Shown: piece by piece, positions 42,962 through 51,456 of the stretch
Position numbering within the stretch: the first letter of the stretch is position 1
Layout of the letters: each line of letters opens with the position of its first letter
From: an uncultured Clostridia bacterium
GTDB taxonomy: Bacteria > Bacillota > Clostridia > Christensenellales > Aristaeellaceae
DNA: 64,000 nt
NCBI GenBank assembly: GCA_947166385.1
Contig: CAMVEB010000010.1
Location: 1-64,000, forward strand
Direction of reading: 5' to 3'
The notes under the pieces: generated by a model
The model's database searches: none
What the model saw: the letters and a program-made list of their open reading frames with translations, nothing else
Told to the model about the DNA's origin: nothing
Translations under genes and position numbers: made by a program

Positions 42962-43831
42962 TTAGTGCGCATTGAACACTGATTTGGCAAGCGAACTTGT
43001 CTTGAACAGCGTGAAACACAGCAGAACCGTATACCCGATGCATGTCCAGACAGCGTTTGAAACATCGTCCGTGATCGCGATGCTTTGAACCAGTGTAGCG
43101 TATATTGCGACACAGACCATGATCAGGAATGCCTGGAAGCCTAACGCAAACAGGCTGCGCAGATAATTCTGGCCCATCTGCCCCCAGTCGCGATTCATCA
43201 TGCTTGCCATGGGAATCGGCGCTACGGATGTGACCATGTAGATCTCAATCATGCGACCGTAGATGACAATGAAAATGCAGATTGTAAGCACCCAGGTCAC
43301 AATGCCCATGAGCATGGACTGGAACCACATGCCGAACAGCGGCCCGATATCCATTTCTCTTAGTCGGGCCTCGAGATTGCCGACCACAGAGTTTACGTCA
43401 ATTGCGGTATTTGACCCGATTGACCCTGCAGCGCTGTTTACAACGCTTTGGGCAACATCGAATACGCCCATGACAATATTCCAGGTATTGGTCACGATCA
43501 GAACGGCGGCAGCAGCCTTGAACAGCCATTTGAAGAAAATGAACGTGTCAAAGTCGTGCATATTGTTCCGGTCGATCAGCATCTGAATCAATTCCAGACA
43601 CAAGACGAACGTCAGGATTATTCCGGCAACAGGCACAACAACATTCTCAGACAGTGTTTTGATCATACTGAAAATGCTGCCGTTCCATGCCTGCGGTGTT
43701 TTACCCACATTAGAGGCAATCTCAGTGACCTGTCCGTTGATGCCCTCAAACAGACCGGTCAGGTTGCTCATGATTCCGCTGACCAGCAAGCCCTTGAGCC
43801 ACTCTGTGATTTTGTCCCAGATAAAGTTCAA
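42962..43831 (-). CDS. TrbL/VirB6-like channel protein
   Basis: This 289-residue polytopic membrane protein has about six hydrophobic helices, for example GIILTFVLCLELIQMLI, AAAAVLIVTNTWNIV and WVLTICIFIVIYG. TrbL/VirB6 proteins form the inner-membrane channel of type IV secretion. The start is TTG, with AAAGGAGG about 9 bp upstream. It lies downstream of the Maff2 gene, separated by a perfect 11-bp hairpin, and is followed directly by the promoter of the toxin-antitoxin pair. Confidence 0.82.
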   Translation of the reverse strand: MNFIWDKITEWLKGLLVSGIMSNLTGLFEGINGQVTEIASNVGKTPQAWNGSIFSMIKTLSENVVVPVAGIILTFVLCLELIQMLIDRNNMHDFDTFIFFKWLFKAAAAVLIVTNTWNIVMGVFDVAQSVVNSAAGSIGSNTAIDVNSVVGNLEARLREMDIGPLFGMWFQSMLMGIVTWVLTICIFIVIYGRMIEIYMVTSVAPIPMASMMNRDWGQMGQNYLRSLFALGFQAFLIMVCVAIYATLVQSIAITDDVSNAVWTCIGYTVLLCFTLFKTSSLAKSVFNAH

Positions 43832-43851
43832 AGGGATTTTCCTCCTTTCGG

Positions 43852-43879
43852 GCTCCCTCCCGCCTTAACGGGAGGGAGC
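43852..43879 (-). terminator. Intercistronic hairpin between Maff2 and TrbL genes
   Basis: A perfect 11-bp GC-rich stem (43852-43862 with 43869-43879, 6-nt loop) carries no T tract. It probably protects or attenuates the mRNA behind the small Maff2 gene, allowing that likely abundant subunit to be made in excess of TrbL. Confidence 0.6.
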
Positions 43880-43895
43880 ATGGGATCAGCGGTCA

Positions 43896-44108
43896 TCAGA
43901 ACAGACCGGAGAGGAGCGGCACAACAGTGGTACCGATCAGGGCGACACCGCCGCCCGCCATGAGCTGCTTGATGCCCTGGGACTTCGCGCCAGGGTTGTC
44001 GTTGCCGTAACCTTCCAGCAGGTTCACCAGACCCCAGATACCGAGGCCGGCACCGATCGCAGTCACGAGAGTCTGAAGTACTTCAACAGTAGACGAAAAG
44101 AAAGCCAT
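43896..44108 (-). CDS. Maff2 family small membrane protein
   Basis: This 70-residue protein has two hydrophobic helices (VLQTLVTAIGAGLGIWGLVNLL and QLMAGGGVALIGTTVVPLLSGLF) joined by a short polar loop (EGYGNDNPGAKSQGI). The size and pattern fit the Maff2 family, found next to VirD4 in Clostridia conjugation clusters. The topology is like VirB2/TrbC pilins, so it may be the small repeated subunit of the channel. That role is inference. It lies 15 bp after virD4. Confidence 0.85.
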   Translation of the reverse strand: MAFFSSTVEVLQTLVTAIGAGLGIWGLVNLLEGYGNDNPGAKSQGIKQLMAGGGVALIGTTVVPLLSGLF

Positions 44109-44123
44109 AATCTTTTATCCTCC

Positions 44124-45965
44124 TTATAAATTGAGGCTGCCATAGTCGGCAGCCGTTCTCTGAGATTCGTCGGGATAGTCATCCGGAAGATCGTCTTCAT
44201 CATTCTCATCATCAATACTGATCTCATAGGTCATGAAGATTTCCTCGTCCTTGAGCTTCAGATTGCGATTCAGATATTTTTCAATGTTGAAAGCGTTCTT
44301 TGGATCATAATCCGACAGGTATTTGTAGTTGGGATGTTGAGTGATGTCATACTTTTCCGACAGGAACGGTCTTACGCCGCGAACCTGAAGGATGCACTTG
44401 CTGCCGTCCATGACGGCAAGCTCATCAATGGACATAAGATCTTTGCCGATTTTCTGGTAATTCCGGGTAGATGAATTCTCCCGGCCGCGGGTTTCACCCA
44501 TGTTGTAGTAATCGATTGTTTCCTTGCCGAGGATCTCTGTCACTTCCTTGAGGGTGGTTTTTTCCTTGCCGCCCAGGAAAACAAAAGAGTCCATATTGCC
44601 GATGATCGTGTCAGCGTTGTCCTTGTAGATTGCTTTCAGCTGACTCTGCGCCTGAAGTACAAGGCAAGCTGAGATTTCACGGCTTCGGATTGTGGCCACC
44701 AGCTTTTCCAGATTGGGAATTTGGCCGATGTTGGCGCACTCGTCTATCAGACAGCGAACATGTACGGGGAGCCTTCCGCCGTATACATCGTCTGCTTTTT
44801 CGCAAAGTAGGTTGAACAGCTGGGAATAAACCATGCTGATCAAAAAATTGAACGAGGAATCCGTATCGGACATAATCAGGAACAGGGCGGATTTCTCATC
44901 GCCCAGAGTGTCGAGCTCAAGCTCGTCATAGGATGTGATTTCCCGCAGCTCCGCGATATCGAATACCGCGAGCCGCGCGCCGCATGAAATGAGGATTGAT
45001 TTCGCTGTTTTTCCCGCAGCCAGTTTGAATTTCTTGTACTGTCTCACAGCAAAATGCTGGGGATCTCTGGCTTCCAAGCGTTCAAACATCATATCGACTG
45101 GATTTTGATAATCCTCATCGTCTTCTCTGGTGTCCATTGAGTTGAGCATGTCAATCATGGTGGAGAAGTTTTGCTCCGGTTCGGGAGCTTCGTAATGGAT
45201 ATAGCCGATCAAAGCGCAGTAGAGCATGGTTTCGGCTTTGAGCCAGAAATCATCGCCGCCTTTGTTTTCGCCCTTCGTATTCGCAATCAGGGTTGTCACA
45301 AGCTTCAGGATGTCCTTTTCTGAATGAATATAGGCGAAGGGGTTATAATGCATGCTCTTGTTGAAATTGATCGTGTTGAACACTTTAATACGGTAATGAT
45401 CCTTTTGCAGGAGTTTCCCGCATTCGATCAGGATACTGCCCTTGGGGTCTGTCACGACATATGAGCTGTGCAGCTGCATCAGGTTAGGCTTCAGCCAGAA
45501 CCGTGTTTTACCGGAACCGGAGCCGCCGACAATCAGAACATTTTTGTTCCGGGCGTACTTTGGCTTGGGTACCCGGCTTTCCATGGTCAGGCCTTCTGTC
45601 TTTGTCAGGATGATGTTCTTCCGGGGATTCGGGTTCATAAAAGGGACGATATCCGCATGCTTTCCCCAGCAGGCGGAGCCAAATTCCACGTTTTTTCGGA
45701 ACTTTTTTCTGTCTTTGCCCTTGACCTTTACAAGCATTCGCAGCATGATACCGAACACAGCCCCAATCAGCAGATCAAACGGATGAAAGCTCGGAAGCGG
45801 CGACTGCAGGGCAGCAGTTAATCCCTGTATTCCATGCAGTAGCTTTTCGGATGCGTTCGCTCCCTCCGCAAGCCGCCAGCTTTCTCCGAACTTGGTTGCC
45901 AGGAGGCCAAACAGAACATACGGGATGTTCATGATGATCAGTTTTTTTATCTTGTCCCTGGTCAT
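44124..45965 (-). CDS. virD4: VirD4/TraG coupling protein
   Basis: This 613-residue ATPase delivers the relaxase-DNA complex to the secretion channel. An N-terminal part with two membrane helices (about 10-25 and 58-75) precedes the ATPase domain. Walker A GGSGSGKT is near 147 and Walker B CLIDECANIG near 407. The C-terminus is acidic (DDENDEDDLPDD). The length and motifs fit VirD4/PcfC coupling proteins. Its start overlaps the PcfB stop (ATGA). Confidence 0.94.
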   Translation of the reverse strand: MTRDKIKKLIIMNIPYVLFGLLATKFGESWRLAEGANASEKLLHGIQGLTAALQSPLPSFHPFDLLIGAVFGIMLRMLVKVKGKDRKKFRKNVEFGSACWGKHADIVPFMNPNPRKNIILTKTEGLTMESRVPKPKYARNKNVLIVGGSGSGKTRFWLKPNLMQLHSSYVVTDPKGSILIECGKLLQKDHYRIKVFNTINFNKSMHYNPFAYIHSEKDILKLVTTLIANTKGENKGGDDFWLKAETMLYCALIGYIHYEAPEPEQNFSTMIDMLNSMDTREDDEDYQNPVDMMFERLEARDPQHFAVRQYKKFKLAAGKTAKSILISCGARLAVFDIAELREITSYDELELDTLGDEKSALFLIMSDTDSSFNFLISMVYSQLFNLLCEKADDVYGGRLPVHVRCLIDECANIGQIPNLEKLVATIRSREISACLVLQAQSQLKAIYKDNADTIIGNMDSFVFLGGKEKTTLKEVTEILGKETIDYYNMGETRGRENSSTRNYQKIGKDLMSIDELAVMDGSKCILQVRGVRPFLSEKYDITQHPNYKYLSDYDPKNAFNIEKYLNRNLKLKDEEIFMTYEISIDDENDEDDLPDDYPDESQRTAADYGSLNL

Positions 45966-46447
45966 CTGCTGATCTCCCTGCGTACCGCGCGGTCTTTGTC
46001 CATGCCCTTAATCATCTCGCGGAAGGCGGCTATCATCTTGTGAATGGACGGACGCTCTTCGCGGCCGTGCTCAACGAAGTGATCAATGTACTCCTTCATA
46101 GCGGATGTAATAGCATCCTTATCCCGGGATTTGAAGAAAACCAGAAATTGCGGTTTCCCGTCTTTCTCGACTTTCTTCACGGCATAATCCACGCCGTATT
46201 TTCTTGCGATCCTGTTGAAGGATCTGAGGTTGATGTCATCGCCAATCTCCACATTTTCCACGCCGGCATTCTGGCCAACCAGCTGTTTTACCGTCTGCTT
46301 TCCGTGAGGGACAACATCCTTGTGTTCCTGCACTTTATGCTTCGAGTAATTCAGAAAATGAATCATGGCTGATTTCAGCGTCTTTCCGGTAAACTTTCCG
46401 GAAGATACCATCAGCGTGACCGTGCGATGCTCAAGCTCTTCCTGCAT
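45962..46447 (-). CDS. PcfB family protein (DUF3801)
   Basis: This 161-residue protein carries the PcfB/DUF3801 signature: TLMVSSGKFTGKTLKSAMIHFL, GKQTVKQLV and FNRIARKYGVDYAVKKVEKDGKPQFLVFFKSRDKDAI. PcfB-type proteins work with the coupling protein and relaxase in Gram-positive conjugation, probably as substrate-recruiting factors. It is the first gene of the type IV cluster after a terminator and has a strong ribosome site (AAGGAGGG). Confidence 0.9.
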   Translation of the reverse strand: MQEELEHRTVTLMVSSGKFTGKTLKSAMIHFLNYSKHKVQEHKDVVPHGKQTVKQLVGQNAGVENVEIGDDINLRSFNRIARKYGVDYAVKKVEKDGKPQFLVFFKSRDKDAITSAMKEYIDHFVEHGREERPSIHKMIAAFREMIKGMDKDRAVRREISR

Positions 46448-46464
46448 GTTTCATCCCTCCTTCC

Positions 46465-46500
46465 AAAAAAAGAGATGCCTCTGAGCCAGGGAGGCACCTC
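46465..46500 (-). terminator. Terminator between the surface locus and the secretion cluster
   Basis: A 10-bp stem with one wobble pair (46472-46481 with 46491-46500) is followed on the minus strand by seven T. It lies 26 bp beyond the stop of the small secreted protein and separates the sortase and Cna-B operon from the PcfB-VirD4 operon. Confidence 0.8.
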
Positions 46501-46525
46501 CAGTCGATGCAGGTATGTCTTCGGA

Positions 46526-46966
46526 TCACGCCTTAATCCAGTCGGTACGGCGCGCGATATACGTTTTTCCTTTGTACACATATCTCACCTTGTACTTGTA
46601 GTAGCAGTATCCTCTGCCAACACGAAGGTTGTACTCTTCGCCGTAATTGATTCGGAAAATACCGGTTCCCACCCAGATATCTTTGGTGATCCCGGTGCCT
46701 TTTCTCAGATAAATGCGTTGATTGTCTACCACTTTCCGGGCTTTTCCGCCTTCGCCGACCTTGCACCAGACATCAATGTAAACCTTGAAGTCCTTGGCAT
46801 TCTTGCTTGCGGAAGTAAACTCGACAGTAATGATCTTGGTTCTGGTCTGGTTATTCCAGTCGGAGTGAATAACATGAGCGCTGCCCGCGGCCATCCCGGT
46901 AAACGGGATGGCGCAGACCAGCAGCGCAGCCATCAAAGCGGCAATAACACGGATGATCTTTTTCAT
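46526..46966 (-). CDS. Small secreted beta-rich protein (146 aa)
   Basis: The product has 146 residues. An N-terminal signal peptide (about 26 residues, ending GMAAGS) precedes a beta-rich basic domain with aromatic and Tyr/Lys-rich strands (RGYCYYKYKVRYVYKGKTYIARR). No domain was recognised and no anchor is present. It is the last gene of the sortase/Cna-B operon, 4 bp after a SpaA-type gene. It may be a wall- or matrix-associated partner of the surface proteins, inferred from position only. Confidence 0.68.
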   Translation of the reverse strand: MKKIIRVIAALMAALLVCAIPFTGMAAGSAHVIHSDWNNQTRTKIITVEFTSASKNAKDFKVYIDVWCKVGEGGKARKVVDNQRIYLRKGTGITKDIWVGTGIFRINYGEEYNLRVGRGYCYYKYKVRYVYKGKTYIARRTDWIKA

Positions 46967-46970
46967 TGGT

Positions 46971-49355
46971 TTAATCCTCCTGTTTCTTGGGGGACTTCTT
47001 CCGGCGGATGATAAACAGCACTCCGCTCACGAGAATGAACCCGGCTCCCAAGATCATCAGGCCGGTAACAGCCATCTGTACGCCCGTCTGAATCACGGTG
47101 TAGTTGACCATGTGCGGCATGGTTTCAGGGATTACGTAGTTTTCATCCATGACGACCTTGATGACTTCGCCGGAAACACTGAAGCCTTCCAGCGTTTCGA
47201 TTTCCTTGATGTAGTACACGCCGCTGTCCTGAACGGTGATGCTGACAATGCCGTTTTCGTCAGACACGTATTCGCCCAGGCTTGTTCCTTTTTCATCTTC
47301 CAGGCGGAACTTGACGCCAGATAGCGGATTGCCACTGGAATCAGTCTTCAGGAATTCATAGTGGTTCGGAATGTTCACGCATTTGATCATCTCCGGTGCT
47401 TTCCACTTTTCATCCACATGGATCACGATATCCAGCAGCCTGCAATAGCCTTCAGGCACCTTGCTTTCACGGATAATCCAGTCGCCATAACCGAACTTGG
47501 TGAAGGTCAGGCAACCATCCTTATCAGTTTTCAGCGTTTCAACGATTTCGGCAGTGTTGGCGTTCATGAGAACAAACTCAATGCCTTCCATGGGCTTTCC
47601 GGAGGTATCAGTCTTCTGCAGCGGCAGTTCCTGCGGAATGTTCACAAATCCCTGTGTCGGTTTTTCGGGATTGACGTATTTCTCGTTCACAGTGACGATG
47701 TTTTCTTTTGTGGAGAGCAGATAGCCATCCGGAGCTTTGGTCTCGCGTACCGTATAGCGGCCCTGCTCCACATGGGTGAAGCTGATTATACCGTCTTTAT
47801 CGGAAACAGCGGTCATTACCAGTTTGCCTTCTTCGTTGAACAGTCCGAACTCGGCATCAGCCAGGGCTTTTCCATCCTGGTCAACCTTCTGCATCAGGAT
47901 CTCTGTGGGAATATTGTTGATAATGGCCAGTGGTTCCTTCGGATTGATGAAGGTGCCATCCACAGTCACGGGCACGCGGGTATAGTCACGGACATAACCC
48001 GGCAGCGGTTCCTTTTCCTGAATGTAGTAGTCGCCATAAGGCACCTTTTCAAAGGTCGCAAAGCCTTTTTCATCGGTAACAGCGGTCTTGACCAGATAAT
48101 TGGTATCCGTTGCGTACAGTCCAAACTGAACTCCCGCCAGAGGCTTACTGGCTTCATCTACCTTCATGATATAGAAGCGGGTGTAGTCATCCGTCACATG
48201 AGTGCGGCCGTCCACCTTACCCTCGGAATCCACTGTGAAGGAGAACTCGGTCACACACAGTTCATAACCTTCCGGCGCCAGAACTTCCTTATATGTGTAC
48301 TTCCCGGGCAAAGCAGGGAACGCAGGCACAAACCCGTCTTCGCCGGTATAAGCCTTGCAGACGACTTCGCCTTCTTCGTTCCTGACCTCAATCAGCGTAT
48401 TCGGCAGATAATCAGATCCGGCAATATCCAGCTTGGCAATTCTGGGAGTACCGTGAACGATCTCATCGATAATGGGAGCCTCGAGTGTGAATTCGCAGAT
48501 TCCCTCGTCCGTAAGCTGTTTCCGGTCGATATCGATATGGTAAGCGGCTTCGTTGATCTTCCACCCGTCCGGGGCGGCGATTTCTTTCAGCGTATAGTGT
48601 CCATGCGGGAAGTTCCCGGCAAAGGAAGCTTTGCCGTCCTTATCGGTCACTGCTACACCGACCAGCGTTCCCTTGGGAAGAGATCCGCCGACATACTTGA
48701 TCTCTTCATGGTTATAGAGACCGAAAACAAAGCCTTCGCCCGGAGCGGTTTCAATTTCGCTGGAAACCAGCCCGTTGTCATGCTCTTTGGTTACGATGAC
48801 CTGCTTTGCTTTTGAAAAATTGATCTTTGCGGGCAGGAATTCATCTGTAACGCTGACTGTTTCGATCACCACAGGCGTTTTCTGATCCGCGGCCTGAAGC
48901 AGTACATCATAGCGGTTTTCATCCACCTTGTACCCGGCAGGAGCGCTTTTCTCTACAATGTAGTAGTGCCCCAGCGGAAGCAGCGGGCTTTCATCCTTAC
49001 CCTCGGCGGTTGTCGTGATGGTTGCGGCGACTTCATCAGCCTTAAACCATTTGGTTCCTTCTTTGCCAACGATGTCTTCCACGGCACGGATTTCATAAAC
49101 AGCGCCTTCAAGGTATCCCTCATGATAGTCAGGCGCATAAACGGTGAACCCGGTGGAATCCTGGGATTCCACGAAACCGGTCAGTACCATGCCTGTCTTT
49201 TCCAGGATGATCTTGCCCTTAATAGGCGTATTCGTAACAAAGATCTCCTGAGTGGTTTCATTCACTTCTTCGCCAAAGACGGCTGCCGGAAGACAGACAA
49301 GCAACAGCAGCAGGCTCAGAATCAGCGCGGTGAATCCTTTTCTTGTGATATTCAT
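46971..49355 (-). CDS. SpaA/Cna-B repeat surface protein with non-canonical C-terminal anchor
   Basis: This 794-residue cell-surface protein has a signal peptide (about 28 residues) and seven SpaA/Cna-B beta domains. Each has a KxD-type strand and a Y-x-x-x-E-x-x-x-P-x-GY ending, such as YTLKEIAAPDGW and YTVRETKAPDGY, so Lys-Asn isopeptide bonds are expected. The C-terminus has a hydrophobic helix and basic tail (FIIRRKKSPKKQED) but no LPxTG. The nearest equivalent is VIQTG about 10 residues before the helix. It may be the pilus shaft or wall-anchored subunit handled by the nearby sortase. Confidence 0.85.
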   Translation of the reverse strand: MNITRKGFTALILSLLLLLVCLPAAVFGEEVNETTQEIFVTNTPIKGKIILEKTGMVLTGFVESQDSTGFTVYAPDYHEGYLEGAVYEIRAVEDIVGKEGTKWFKADEVAATITTTAEGKDESPLLPLGHYYIVEKSAPAGYKVDENRYDVLLQAADQKTPVVIETVSVTDEFLPAKINFSKAKQVIVTKEHDNGLVSSEIETAPGEGFVFGLYNHEEIKYVGGSLPKGTLVGVAVTDKDGKASFAGNFPHGHYTLKEIAAPDGWKINEAAYHIDIDRKQLTDEGICEFTLEAPIIDEIVHGTPRIAKLDIAGSDYLPNTLIEVRNEEGEVVCKAYTGEDGFVPAFPALPGKYTYKEVLAPEGYELCVTEFSFTVDSEGKVDGRTHVTDDYTRFYIMKVDEASKPLAGVQFGLYATDTNYLVKTAVTDEKGFATFEKVPYGDYYIQEKEPLPGYVRDYTRVPVTVDGTFINPKEPLAIINNIPTEILMQKVDQDGKALADAEFGLFNEEGKLVMTAVSDKDGIISFTHVEQGRYTVRETKAPDGYLLSTKENIVTVNEKYVNPEKPTQGFVNIPQELPLQKTDTSGKPMEGIEFVLMNANTAEIVETLKTDKDGCLTFTKFGYGDWIIRESKVPEGYCRLLDIVIHVDEKWKAPEMIKCVNIPNHYEFLKTDSSGNPLSGVKFRLEDEKGTSLGEYVSDENGIVSITVQDSGVYYIKEIETLEGFSVSGEVIKVVMDENYVIPETMPHMVNYTVIQTGVQMAVTGLMILGAGFILVSGVLFIIRRKKSPKKQED

Positions 49356-49398
49356 TCGTTTTTATACCTCGTTTCATTGTCGTTATGGGCATAAGAAA

Positions 49399-49424
49399 GG
49401 GACAGCAGGGTTTTCCGCTGCCCC
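49399..49424 (-). terminator. Hairpin between the two Cna-B genes
   Basis: A stem of about 9-10 bp with wobble pairs (49399-49408 with 49415-49424) is followed on the minus strand by CCCTTTCTTATG. It lies between the 665-residue and 794-residue surface protein genes and may attenuate the second. Confidence 0.5.
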
Positions 49425-49443
49425 ATATTCCGATTCAATGCTT

Positions 49444-51441
49444 TCATTCGCCCGGCACCTTGATTGTGACTTCGTATCCGTCATCAATGTAGTCATCCGG
49501 AACATGCGTTTCCGCGACCTTGTACTCGCCCCAGGTAAGCAGCGGGGTTTCAGCGAAGCCGTTCTCGTCTGTTGTCAGGACAGCAACGATCTCTCCGACA
49601 TCCTCACCATTATGGGAAGGCAGGCCTTTGACGCGGGTCACCGTGAAAACAGCACCCGGAAGCCCTTTTTCCGTCTCGTCATCGGTTTTCACGATCTTGA
49701 TCTTTCCCTGGAGCGGCATGTTTTTCACCGTGCGTTCAATAGTTTTGTCCATGATGACCGTGATCTTTTCGCTCCACAGGTTATACTTGTAGCCGACAGG
49801 GTTTTCGTGTTCCTTAACCAGGTAATCACCAACCAGCAAATCCGGGGACGTTGCAATACCGTCATCGTTCGTCACCATGGTGGCGACCACATCGCCTTCG
49901 GTTCCGTCATCCTTTACGGCATAGATATCGAACTGAAGGCCGGCGATCGCGTGACCGTCCAGTTCGTCGATCTTCTTGATCTTGATCCATCCGGGAGCAT
50001 CCTCGTTCACAACCGTATCCAGCACCTTGATCGGATTGATGTAGGTTCCGTCAACATTTAGTCTCCATGTGTTCTTTGAAGCATGGAATCCATACGGTGC
50101 GGAGATTTCCTTAATGGTGTACTTGCCATAAGGAATCTTTTTGAACTGAACAATACCGTCAGCACCGGAAGTTGCTTCCATGATCTTTGCGCCTTTTTCG
50201 TTGTACAGGCCAAACACACAGCCCTCGAGAGGATCGCCGTTTTCACGGGTTTTTAGCAGTTCAACATGGTTCACTTCATCCTTGATCGTGGTATGACCGA
50301 TGACTTTGCCATCCTTGGTGACCGTGAAATCCATGATCGCCACATTCAGCGCATAGCCCTCAGGCGCATAGGTTTCCTTGAAAGTGTAATTGCCCGGAAC
50401 AACAGGAATGTCCGGGATTTCACCGTTCTCATTTGTGTACTCGCGGTAGATCAGCGTTCTGTTCTCATCGTAAACCTCGATCAGCGCACCTGGCAGTTTT
50501 TCAGCACCGGTAATGTCTGTCTTGGTAATGGTCACAGGAATATAGATCAGTTCGTTCAGAACCGGCTCTGCAAGTTTCACCACAATGGTGTTTTCATTGG
50601 CAGCTTTGTTTGCGGAGGTCAGAACCACAGGAAACTTCTGAGTGCTCAGTTTCCAACCGTCCGGCACCGCCAACTCTTTCAGATAATAATTGCCATGCGG
50701 ATACAGTCCGGAAATGGTCAGATTACCGTTCTTATCTGTTTTCGCGGTGGCCATCAGGGTGTTTGCGGGCAGCTGCTGGTTGTTGGCATAGTTGATGACG
50801 GAACTGTTATACAGGCCGAAAACAAAGCCTTCGCCGGCAACGACTTCAATCACCTGATGAACCATGCCGTTTTCCAGATTCGTGATCTTAGTCTGCTCTT
50901 TCTTCTTCTCCAGAGAGACCTTAATCGGCAGATAAGTATTGGAAGCGGAAACCTTCACTTCAACCACGGCTGTTTTCTTGTCGATCGCGGCCAGGGTGAA
51001 ATTGCAGCGCTCTGTGCTGTACACATAGCCGTCAGGCGCGGAAACTTCCACCAGGTAATACTTGCCCAGCGGCAGCAGGCTGGATTTCACGGAGCCCGTG
51101 CTTGTCGTTGTCAGCGTTTCGATCTTCTGATCTTTCGTATAGAAGGTCGTTCCTTCTTTACCGACGATGTCCTCAGCTGCGTGCAATTCGAACTTCGCAC
51201 CGGCCAGATAGCCATTCTCATATACAGGCTTCATAATCGAATAGCCGTTGGCGTCTGTTTCATTCTGGAACCGAACCAGCTGCAGGCCTTTCTTTTCCAG
51301 CATTACATCGCCGCGAACGGGGGTGTTTGTCACATTCAGCGTGACTGTGACCGTATCATCCGCTGCAGCAGTGGTGAAATTCAGCCATGACAGCAGCATT
51401 ACCAGCGCCATGAAAAGATGGAGAAATCTGTTTTTGTTCAT
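49444..51441 (-). CDS. SpaA/Cna-B repeat surface protein lacking an anchor
   Basis: This 665-residue protein has a signal peptide (about 25 residues, ending TTAAADD) and six SpaA/Cna-B domains. Examples of the domain end are YYLVEVSAPDGY, YYLKELAVPDGW, YTIKEISAPYGF and the last, YKVAETHVPDDY. It stops right after the last domain, with no sorting motif, membrane helix or charged tail. It may be secreted, or joined to the other surface proteins by the sortase or by isopeptide chemistry. The ATG at 51441 follows GGAGG; a TTG two codons earlier is less likely. Confidence 0.82.
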   Translation of the reverse strand: MNKNRFLHLFMALVMLLSWLNFTTAAADDTVTVTLNVTNTPVRGDVMLEKKGLQLVRFQNETDANGYSIMKPVYENGYLAGAKFELHAAEDIVGKEGTTFYTKDQKIETLTTTSTGSVKSSLLPLGKYYLVEVSAPDGYVYSTERCNFTLAAIDKKTAVVEVKVSASNTYLPIKVSLEKKKEQTKITNLENGMVHQVIEVVAGEGFVFGLYNSSVINYANNQQLPANTLMATAKTDKNGNLTISGLYPHGNYYLKELAVPDGWKLSTQKFPVVLTSANKAANENTIVVKLAEPVLNELIYIPVTITKTDITGAEKLPGALIEVYDENRTLIYREYTNENGEIPDIPVVPGNYTFKETYAPEGYALNVAIMDFTVTKDGKVIGHTTIKDEVNHVELLKTRENGDPLEGCVFGLYNEKGAKIMEATSGADGIVQFKKIPYGKYTIKEISAPYGFHASKNTWRLNVDGTYINPIKVLDTVVNEDAPGWIKIKKIDELDGHAIAGLQFDIYAVKDDGTEGDVVATMVTNDDGIATSPDLLVGDYLVKEHENPVGYKYNLWSEKITVIMDKTIERTVKNMPLQGKIKIVKTDDETEKGLPGAVFTVTRVKGLPSHNGEDVGEIVAVLTTDENGFAETPLLTWGEYKVAETHVPDDYIDDGYEVTIKVPGE

Positions 51442-51456
51442 ATGCAATATCCTCCG

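Noticed and set aside
47361..48815. 484-residue plus-strand open frame in the Cna-B gene
   Set aside because: The minus strand encodes repeated Cna-B domains here. The plus frame has no ribosome site and no recognisable domain.
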